Source of the DNA: Fictibacillus phosphorivorans
Lineage (GTDB): Bacteria; Bacillota; Bacilli; Bacillales; Fictibacillaceae
Length of the DNA stretch: 64,000 nt
Direction: 5' to 3'
Assembly (NCBI RefSeq): GCF_007673525.1
Contig: NZ_VDZU01000001.1
Coordinates: 2,988,055 to 3,052,054, forward strand
Part shown: one piece after another, positions 35,922 to 42,383 of the stretch
How the letters are laid out: each line of letters opens with the position of its first letter
Numbering within the stretch: position 1 is the stretch's first letter
Program-made: the position numbers and the translations under genes
Notes under the pieces: generated by a model
The model's database searches: none
Told to the model about the DNA's origin: nothing
What the model saw: the letters and a program-made list of their open reading frames with translations, nothing else

Positions 35922-36047
35922 CACCGGTAAATGACGTGTTATCACCTAAGATTCATATGGATTAACCTCTAATGTCTTTACTTTCACCTGTAATGAACCT
36001 CGTTCCACCTGAAAATGCTTCGGTTTCACCTCATCGGCCGTTTTCCA
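35922..36047. repeat. 21-nt periodic array D, core TTTCACCTG, six units
   Basis: CACC (AACC in the third unit) starts at 35922, 35943, 35964, 35985, 36006 and 36027, exactly 21 nt apart. The consensus is TTCACCTGTAATG plus about eight free bases. The array lies between convergent genes (nuclease and MraY-like) with a terminator on each side. The remainder of the 35783-36114 gap shows nothing else. Confidence 0.88.
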
Positions 36048-36062
36048 CATCAAAATCCTTCA

Positions 36063-36117
36063 ATAAAAAATAAAACCAGCTTAAAGGGCAGAGTGTAACC
36101 CCTATAAACTAGTTTTA
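36063..36117 (-). terminator. Intrinsic terminator of the MraY-like gene
   Basis: On the - strand TAAAACTAG pairs with CTGGTTTTA (one wobble), with a GGG/CCC inner stem, and TTTTTT follows. The stem begins in the stop codon region. Confidence 0.7.
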
Positions 36118-37068
36118 CATGAATAATTCGTAATAGATGAGACAAATGCCGCACGCCGCCCACGAAACCATCGCAAACACGGTTACGATTATATTTTCTG
36201 ACCAACCATATTTAATTCCGTAGTGATAATGAATTGGAGTGAATCGGAACAGCTTCTTTTTTGTTCGTTTAAAATAAGCGACTTGAATGATGACTGAAAG
36301 CTGTTCTGCAAGATAGATAATAAACAGAATTGGAATTAAGATCTCCACGTTCTCAATGATGGCAAGGAACGATAAGGTTCCTCCAATAGCGAGGGATCCC
36401 GTATCACCCATGAACGCTTTTGCCGGATACAGATTATAGATTAAGAATCCTAGAATTGTAGCGATCATGACTAAACAAAAGACTTTCACTTCCGTATACT
36501 CACTGATTACAAAGAAGAAGAAGTATGTAGGAATCGCAACCATACCTAGAAGTCCGTCCATTCCATCGGTAAAATTAATAGCATTCGCCGTCCCGACAAT
36601 AAACAGTGTGATGATGATTAGGTAAATGATGTAAGGAAGTACAATGTTCAATGATTCCGTTACCCGGATGCTTGTATCAATGTCGAAAAGATCAATGCCG
36701 ACATATAAGAGAACAATAGTGAACGCGAACTGAAATTTCAGTTTTGTTTTTCCTGATACCCCGCCAGGATCCTGTTTTGAAGCTTTCCAAAAATCATCTA
36801 GAAAACCAATAAAACTAAACAGTATAAACGTTGCTATTAGAAAGAGCATAATGGGACTTGTCGTGTAATAATAAAGCGCGACGAAAATCCCTACAAAAAA
36901 TACACTTCCTAACATTAAGGGTGTCCCCTTTTTTTCCTGATGATCTTGAGGAAGTTCCACTCGAATGGGCTGTGTGAGCTTTAGTTTTTTAAATGTCAGT
37001 ATCAACAGAGGGGCAAATATTACAGTTAACAAAAATGTGATAAAAGCAGGTGCTAGCTGTAACAACAC
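36115..37068 (-). CDS. MraY-like phospho-sugar transferase, stand-alone paralogue
   Basis: A 317-residue integral membrane enzyme with about ten segments. The motifs are GTPLMLG, FIGFLDD (Asp pair), the catalytic NFTDGMDGL, MGDTGSLAIGG and the MraY-type FTPIHYHYGIKYGWSE. That last His-rich loop points to MraY (phospho-MurNAc-pentapeptide transfer to undecaprenyl phosphate) rather than TagO/WecA. It is alone, not in a division/cell-wall cluster, so it is probably an extra copy. A role in sporulation or in resistance to MraY inhibitors is possible (inference). Confidence 0.88.
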   Translation of the reverse strand: MLLQLAPAFITFLLTVIFAPLLILTFKKLKLTQPIRVELPQDHQEKKGTPLMLGSVFFVGIFVALYYYTTSPIMLFLIATFILFSFIGFLDDFWKASKQDPGGVSGKTKLKFQFAFTIVLLYVGIDLFDIDTSIRVTESLNIVLPYIIYLIIITLFIVGTANAINFTDGMDGLLGMVAIPTYFFFFVISEYTEVKVFCLVMIATILGFLIYNLYPAKAFMGDTGSLAIGGTLSFLAIIENVEILIPILFIIYLAEQLSVIIQVAYFKRTKKKLFRFTPIHYHYGIKYGWSENIIVTVFAMVSWAACGICLIYYELFM

Positions 37069-37131
37069 AATTGTAATCTCCTCTCTTATTTCTCCTCTGT
37101 ATCTATTCGAGAAAAGATGAAAAGTTCCTTT

Positions 37132-37187
37132 AAATTGTAGGGGGTCTGACCCGGGTCAGACCCCCTACAATTTCTCTACAATTTAAC
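37132..37187. repeat. GGGTCTGACCC palindrome, copy 2
   Basis: 37132-37173 is a perfect 42-bp palindrome (AAATTGTAGGGGG arm, centre TCTGACCCGGGTCAGA), followed by a second ACAATTTAAC at 37178-37187. It has the same layout as the copy at 29585 but differs in the arm bases next to the core on both arms together, i.e. compensatory changes. Confidence 0.92.
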
Positions 37188-37286
37188 TAGTACAAAATGC
37201 TGTGGGACTTCCGAGTGATAGACACCTCAGCTAGGGATTGCTACTGTAAGTAAGTGTAAGAATATTCAGAATAAGGAGAATGACTT

Positions 37287-38951
37287 ATGAGAGGAAAACG
37301 TGTTTTAGTATGTACCATGCTAAGTACAGCCATGTTGTTATCCAGTTTCACTCCTGCTATTTTTGCAGAAGGTTCCTCCAATCATAATAATCGAACACAT
37401 CACGGTGACTGGAACCAGCCCTCTAAAGCATCACCTGTTCTACATCCTGGAACACCTGAAAGTGCCTCACTAAAGAGAGAACCACTAGAGCAAATCGGTC
37501 CGTTTATTGAAAGTGAGATTGAGAAACGAACCATGCCAGGCGGTGTCGTTCTCATCGCTAGAAGTGGAAGCATCGCAAAACATGATGCCTATGGCTATTC
37601 CGCTCGCTACATTGACGATCAGTTCACAGAAATGGATCAGCCTGTTGAGATGAAAAAAGACACGATTTTTGATATCGCCTCAATCTCCAAGCTCTTCACA
37701 ACAACAGCTGCAATGAAGCTTTATGAACAAGGAAAATTCAATCTAGATGATCCTGTCGGAAAATATATTCCAGAGTTTAACGAAAACGGAAAAGAGAGCG
37801 TAACCATCCGGCAGATTATGACACATACTTCCGGATTTACTGCATGGATTCCTCTATACAGCATGGGAGCAAATCGCGAGGAACGGTTGCAGATTGCTTT
37901 AAAGTACGGGTTAAAAAATAAGCCTGGTACAACGTATACATACAGTGACCTAAATCTAATTACACTAGGTGTTTTAGTTGAAAGATTGTCAGGTCAACGT
38001 CTTGATGACTATGTAAAAAAGAACATCACTGAACCTCTCGGAATGAAAGATACGATGTACAACCCTTCTCCAGATCTTCGTAACCGCATCGCAGCAACAG
38101 AATATCAGCCAGCAATCGGACGCGGCATGGTTTGGGGCAGTGTGCATGACGAGAACGCATGGAGTTTAGATGGCGTAGCAGGACATGCCGGTGTCTTTTC
38201 AACCGCTAAAGACCTCGCCATCTTTGGACACATGATTTTACAGGACGGAAAGTATGGTAAAACACAGATTCTAAAGCCAGAAACGGTTAGCTTATTAACA
38301 GAAAATCAGCTCCCACAGTTTCCAACCAACTCTCACGGACTAGGCTGGGAATTAAATCAAGGTTGGTACATGGATGCTCTCAGTAATGAAGAAACACTCG
38401 GACACACTGGATATACCGGTACATCTATGGTTGTCTCGCCAAAGAATAAAACGATTGTACTTACCTTAACGAATCGTGTCCATCCTTCACGAGCGACGGT
38501 CTCAATGAATCCGATACGACGTAAGGTCGCACAACTAACAGCCGATGCAATTTCAGTTCCTTTTCATCACAGAGATAAAGGTTGGTTTTCAGGATATGGC
38601 GATAACCTGAAAAAAGGATTAACATTCGAAGTCGGTAAAAATCAGGATACTCTTCATTATAACAATTGGTTCAGTATTGAAGATGGAAGTGACAAAGGTT
38701 CGGTTCAAGTTTCAAGTGATAATAAAACGTGGACAACACTACCGAACACATATACCGGAAAAGAAGAAACATGGGATCGTGAAAAGGTAAAGCTCCCTGA
38801 AGGAACAAAGTTTGTTCGTTTCCTCTATGAAACTGATGCATCTGTTAACGGCAGAGGATGGTATGTAGATGATGTATACGGAAGTGATCAGAGAGGAAAG
38901 AAAAAACGATTAGCCGTTGTTCAAAACGATTGGATAGAACGTGGTTGGTAA
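37287..38951 (+). CDS. Secreted beta-lactamase-fold serine hydrolase with C-terminal beta domain
   Basis: A 554-residue protein. A signal peptide (about 1-27, ends IFA) leads into a class C beta-lactamase/DD-peptidase fold: SxxK as S132-I-S-K135, the YSD motif in GTTYTYSDLNLI, and HTG in LGHTGYTG. From about residue 430 a jelly-roll-like domain of about 110 residues follows (FSIEDGSDKGSVQVSSDNKTW, then GWYVDDVYG), resembling the tail of secreted Bacillus proteases. It probably acts on peptidoglycan peptides or esters outside the cell. It is transcribed alone. Confidence 0.87.
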   Translation: MRGKRVLVCTMLSTAMLLSSFTPAIFAEGSSNHNNRTHHGDWNQPSKASPVLHPGTPESASLKREPLEQIGPFIESEIEKRTMPGGVVLIARSGSIAKHDAYGYSARYIDDQFTEMDQPVEMKKDTIFDIASISKLFTTTAAMKLYEQGKFNLDDPVGKYIPEFNENGKESVTIRQIMTHTSGFTAWIPLYSMGANREERLQIALKYGLKNKPGTTYTYSDLNLITLGVLVERLSGQRLDDYVKKNITEPLGMKDTMYNPSPDLRNRIAATEYQPAIGRGMVWGSVHDENAWSLDGVAGHAGVFSTAKDLAIFGHMILQDGKYGKTQILKPETVSLLTENQLPQFPTNSHGLGWELNQGWYMDALSNEETLGHTGYTGTSMVVSPKNKTIVLTLTNRVHPSRATVSMNPIRRKVAQLTADAISVPFHHRDKGWFSGYGDNLKKGLTFEVGKNQDTLHYNNWFSIEDGSDKGSVQVSSDNKTWTTLPNTYTGKEETWDREKVKLPEGTKFVRFLYETDASVNGRGWYVDDVYGSDQRGKKKRLAVVQNDWIERGW

Positions 38952-38959
38952 AACACAGA

Positions 38960-38996
38960 AAGCAGATCCGCTGTAATTGGCGGAACTGCTTTTTTC
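38960..38996 (+). terminator. Terminator after the serine hydrolase
   Basis: AAGCAGATCCGC pairs with GCGGAACTGCTT (one mismatch), followed by TTTTTC; it is between convergent genes. Confidence 0.85.
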
Positions 38997-39000
38997 TAAA

Positions 39001-39696
39001 TTATTGTCGTTGCTCTTCTTGCAGTTGATATACACTATGAATGAATTCTTGAGTGAGTTTAAATTGTTCTTGATATTCAACAGGTAATTTTTCTATCTCG
39101 ACGGGTCCTTTACTCGTATCAATTTCTGCCTTTGCTAGAATGGTTTCGTATGTCATGAGCGCATCAATAAATAATTTGTATTCATAGGATGAAAGCAATT
39201 CCTTGCTCGGAACATCACCGTTCAATTTATCAAAATAAGGTTGAAGTACAAAAGAATTTACTCTTATCTTTTCTTTTTCTTCTTTAGGCATCAGGTCATA
39301 ATTAATATTACCAAATGGATCACCATACTTAAGTTTTGCATCAGTTAGTACACTTAATGATCCTCGAAACTTCTCATACTCTTCCTTATCCATTTCTCCT
39401 TTTGCTTCTGATAGCTTTGCATCAAAAGTCATGTAACCCTCTAACGTAGCTGAAGTCACATGTTTTTTTACGTTAGCAAAAGAACCGTATAGACCGTCTG
39501 CTAACAACGATTGATACGCAAATGCACTCGTTGGAATGATAATCAACGCAATAAGGAAAGCAGCAACATATCTTTTCATGCCCCTATTTCTTTTTTGTGT
39601 AAACTGACTCATAACCTTACTTTTTAACTCAGGTGGTGGACAAACATTCCTAGCCTCTTCATTCAGTGCCGTTTTCAACTCATTCACATGTGCCAT
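39001..39696 (-). CDS. DUF3600-type sigma factor negative regulator, membrane-bound
   Basis: A 231-residue protein. The cytoplasmic N-terminus (about 1-38) contains CPPPELKSKVMSQFTQKRNRG, one membrane segment spans about 41-60, and a mostly helical external domain of 170 residues follows. The layout is that of DUF3600 'ECF sigma negative effector' proteins. Its ATG shares one base with the sigma stop codon (TAATG), indicating coupled, stoichiometric synthesis. It is assumed to hold the sigma factor at the membrane until a signal arrives. Confidence 0.85.
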   Translation of the reverse strand: MAHVNELKTALNEEARNVCPPPELKSKVMSQFTQKRNRGMKRYVAAFLIALIIIPTSAFAYQSLLADGLYGSFANVKKHVTSATLEGYMTFDAKLSEAKGEMDKEEYEKFRGSLSVLTDAKLKYGDPFGNINYDLMPKEEKEKIRVNSFVLQPYFDKLNGDVPSKELLSSYEYKLFIDALMTYETILAKAEIDTSKGPVEIEKLPVEYQEQFKLTQEFIHSVYQLQEEQRQ

Positions 39697-40271
39697 TATA
39701 TATTCTCCACCTTTCCAAAAAAAATATTTCCTAATTCTTCTTGTTTACGTAGTTTCTTGAGTGCTGTATGAACTCTAGATTTAACTGTTCCAACTGGAAT
39801 TTTCAAAATGGCCGCTACCTCTTCTTGTGAATGTTCATTAAGATAGCGCAAGATAATGACTTGTCTCAATTTAAAAGGAAGTTGCTCTACTAGTTGAACG
39901 AGTTGTTTGTTTAAGAGGCCCTCAACGACTTGCGGAGAAAAATCTCCCTCAATCTCAGAAGGTTGTTGAGACATCTTTTGGTAGTTTCTAAAACTGATCC
40001 ACCGCCTTCTTCTATAAGCAGAAATTTGTTTGATCGCAATCCCTTTCAACCATGGCTGAAATGGTTTATCATTGTTGAAACGGTGTAAATTTCTTAGTAC
40101 TTCCACATAAATTTCTTGAACGACATCATCAACATCTGATTTATCGTCTAGTAAAAAATGAACCGTTTGATATACATCTTTCACTGTTTCTTCATATAAT
40201 TCTCCATAAGCATGTTTACTTCCAGATCGCGTACGTCGTATAAGTTCTTCAAACTCTGTTTTTGTATCCAC
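39696..40271 (-). CDS. ECF sigma factor
   Basis: 191 residues. Region 2 is at about 20-90 (YGELYEETVKDVYQTVHFLLDD, then DVVQEIYVEVLRNLHRF) and region 4 at about 130-185 (LPFKLRQVIILRYLNEHSQEEVAAILKIPVGTVKSRVHTALKKLR). The GTG at 40271 is chosen because AAAGGAG lies 8 nt upstream; the GTG at 40295 has no site. It is paired with its DUF3600-type regulator. The regulon is unknown, and I do not see a clear autoregulated promoter. Confidence 0.92.
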   Translation of the reverse strand: MDTKTEFEELIRRTRSGSKHAYGELYEETVKDVYQTVHFLLDDKSDVDDVVQEIYVEVLRNLHRFNNDKPFQPWLKGIAIKQISAYRRRRWISFRNYQKMSQQPSEIEGDFSPQVVEGLLNKQLVQLVEQLPFKLRQVIILRYLNEHSQEEVAAILKIPVGTVKSRVHTALKKLRKQEELGNIFFGKVENI

Positions 40272-40334
40272 TCTCACCTCTCCTTTACCTTTCACTATCT
40301 ATTGGTAAGAACATTCCATTTCGTTCATTTTTTC

Positions 40335-40374
40335 TCAAAATAAAAAGTAGTTCTGCAATATGTCAGAACTACTT
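40335..40374 (-). terminator. Terminator of the DUF2294-fdhD-NUDIX operon
   Basis: AAGTAGTTCTG and CAGAACTACTT form a perfect 11-bp stem with an 8-nt loop; on the - strand TTTATTTTG follows. Confidence 0.88.
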
Positions 40375-40400
40375 GGACAGTTATTCTTAAATTTATATGT

Positions 40401-40850
40401 TTATAAAAGGGCTGTCACACTAGGATTTCTTAAAAGATCTCGTAAATCCTTTGGAAAAAGAAGCTTACGATTTTCCATAATATCATCTAAGTCTATCCAT
40501 TTCGCAACCGTCTTTTGCTGTCCCTCTGTTACAACAAAATCTTTTGCCAGATATAAATCTGAATCTACGAATTCCAATAAGTAAATCTGTGAAATCTCGT
40601 GCCCCATCTTTTTATCGACAACAAAAATATTTTCTAAACATGCCAGGTAACGCTTCACCTTAATGGCTGCGCCTAACTCTTCGTAAAATTCACGAACGAT
40701 CGTTTGCTCTGATTTCTCTCCAAATTCTATCGTACCACCAATAGGTCGGTAATAAGTCCCCGTTCCTTCCGAATGGTTCCCTTCCCGTTCTTCTAACAAA
40801 ATTCGGCCATCACTTAAAAGAATACCTAGTGTATTAACTCTTAGACTCAT
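40401..40850 (-). CDS. NUDIX hydrolase
   Basis: A 149-residue protein with a complete Nudix box (G-x5-E-x7-REUxEExGU) in the segment GGTIEFGEKSEQ-TIVREFYEELGA, at about 38-61. It hydrolyses a nucleoside diphosphate linked to another group; the substrate is unknown. Its start overlaps the end of fdhD by 4 bp (ATGA), so it is co-translated with the formate dehydrogenase maturation gene. Confidence 0.9.
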   Translation of the reverse strand: MSLRVNTLGILLSDGRILLEEREGNHSEGTGTYYRPIGGTIEFGEKSEQTIVREFYEELGAAIKVKRYLACLENIFVVDKKMGHEISQIYLLEFVDSDLYLAKDFVVTEGQQKTVAKWIDLDDIMENRKLLFPKDLRDLLRNPSVTALL

Positions 40851-41638
40851 ACAACAATCCGCTCAGGGCGTGTATACACATTCATAGAATCTCCTCTTAC
40901 AAAACCAACCGTCGTGATTCCGAGTTCTTCGGCTGATTGCAGAGCAAATTCTGTTGGTGCTGATTTTGAGAGGACGATCTCACAGCCGATCTTGGCCACT
41001 TTTAACAAGATCTCAGAAGAAATCCGACCACTGAACACAAGAATCTTATTTCCTATGAAAATATCATTCTTCAAGCAGTATCCGTAGATTTTATCCAGTG
41101 CATTGTGACGTCCGATGTCCATTCGGCTCAGCACAATTCCATTCACATCACAAAGTGCTGCGTTATGCACACCGCCTGTTTCTTGGAAAACCCCTGCCCC
41201 CTTCTGCATCTCTCGCATCAATCGAAAGCAGTCTTCAGGCTTAATTTTCACTCTAACTTCATTCATCGTTTTCGCTGTTCGTGCGTCATTAGCAAAAACA
41301 AAGCCTTGCCTGCTCATGCCACAGCATGATGTTATGTATCTTTTATTCTGCAGATTTTGATACACAGGGTTCAAGCCATCTGTTGTCACGTGTACAAAGC
41401 CACCGTCTTCCTGCACCCATAGGTCTTTAATATCTTTATAGTTTCTGATAATTCCTTCAGAGGCGAGATAGCCTACGACCATATCTTCAATGTACTCAGG
41501 GCTGCATACCATCGTAACAAATTCTTCCCCATTGATCTTGATCGTTACAGGAAGCTCGGTTACGATAGTGTCTTCTAAGTTCACTGCATGTCCGTTCTTA
41601 ATCTGCAGAATGCTGCGCTTAGTCACAATCGGTTTCAT
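40847..41638 (-). CDS. fdhD: Formate dehydrogenase sulfurtransferase FdhD
   Basis: A 263-residue protein that carries sulfur from a cysteine desulfurase to the molybdenum cofactor of formate dehydrogenase, which is essential for FdhF activity. The reactive cysteines are in SCCGMSRQG; DIGRHNALDK and the SGRISSEIL segment are typical FdhD motifs. It is in the - strand operon between DUF2294 and NUDIX, divergent from fdhF 0.7 kb away. Confidence 0.94.
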   Translation of the reverse strand: MKPIVTKRSILQIKNGHAVNLEDTIVTELPVTIKINGEEFVTMVCSPEYIEDMVVGYLASEGIIRNYKDIKDLWVQEDGGFVHVTTDGLNPVYQNLQNKRYITSCCGMSRQGFVFANDARTAKTMNEVRVKIKPEDCFRLMREMQKGAGVFQETGGVHNAALCDVNGIVLSRMDIGRHNALDKIYGYCLKNDIFIGNKILVFSGRISSEILLKVAKIGCEIVLSKSAPTEFALQSAEELGITTVGFVRGDSMNVYTRPERIVV

Positions 41639-41656
41639 AAGACAATCACCCCTTCG

Positions 41657-42001
41657 CTACGCGATCGGTTTATCAAAAACAAATACAGACACCGCCATAT
41701 CTTCATCCACTTTAAAATCTGAGAACAGATGAACGAATTTTGCACCGGTCACATCTTCTAATCCATCGGGTGGAGCTGTTGCGTAAACGTCCTGAATCAA
41801 CCGAGTCCTTGCAGCATGCACCATCTCCTTGCCTTCAGCCGTTCGAGCAATGAATTTTTCAGTTGGTGTTAAATTTCCGTACATAGTTGAGATCGCCATG
41901 TTTTCCACAAAGACCGTATGAATTTTCTCAGGTCCTTTTCCTAATAAGTTCTTACGGAGTTTACGAATAATATCATTAAAGTCATGTACTTTCTTCGTCA
42001 T
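41657..42001 (-). CDS. DUF2294 domain protein
   Basis: A 114-residue protein starting MTKKVHDFNDIIRKLRKN. ATG at 42001 gives the usual family length; the longer frame to 42064 has no support. It holds the DUF2294 features GKGPEKIHTVFVENM and GNLTPTEKFIA. The function is unknown, but the family often sits beside formate dehydrogenase genes, as here. Confidence 0.85.
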   Translation of the reverse strand: MTKKVHDFNDIIRKLRKNLLGKGPEKIHTVFVENMAISTMYGNLTPTEKFIARTAEGKEMVHAARTRLIQDVYATAPPDGLEDVTGAKFVHLFSDFKVDEDMAVSVFVFDKPIA

Positions 42002-42098
42002 TCGAACATCACCACTATTTCTCCATTTTTTACTAATCATACATGATGTACTTACTTTTCGCACGTGATAAAAATGAAAAGCTAGAATACAAGTCTTG

Positions 42099-42127
42099 TT
42101 GTTTCTTGATCATGTAAACGCTATAAT
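42099..42127 (+). promoter_or_regulatory. Sigma-A promoter of fdhF with candidate cre
   Basis: TTGTTT, 17 nt, TATAAT. TGTAAACGCTATAA at 42113-42126 matches the cre consensus at 13 of 14 positions and overlaps the -10 box, so CcpA repression is possible. Confidence 0.75.
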
Positions 42128-42133
42128 AAAGGA

Positions 42134-42383
42134 GAAAAGTTGGTAGAGAAAATCGTTCACACTGTTTTTTCTTCCATCTCTAAATTACATAATGCTCCCT
42201 CTTTTATTCCAAATAAAAGAGATCCAATGCTGGATTGGCCTAATGGTATGACCTGCTATTACACTATTCCACCATGAACTCACATTTTCTGTACGTCTAT
42301 AGAATTTGTGCTTTCGTGGTGGATTTTTTTGTACGATCAGTAAGTTTACGATGCTTAAGTATCAAAAGAAAGGAAGAATACAA
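42134..42383 (+). promoter_or_regulatory. Structured fdhF leader with terminator hairpin (candidate attenuator)
   Basis: A 250-nt leader. It contains a hairpin CTCTTTTAT-N5-ATAAAAGAG, a smaller CCAAT/ATTGG hairpin, and at 42268-42330 a long stem (TTCCACCATGAA with TTTCGTGGTGGA) followed by T7, i.e. an intrinsic terminator, 53 nt before fdhF. No gene lies between promoter and terminator. The rest of the 42002-42383 gap is the promoter and divergent upstream region. Confidence 0.65.

Noticed and set aside
42134..42383. T-box in the fdhF leader
   Set aside because: No GGTGGTACCGCG-type antiterminator bulge is present.
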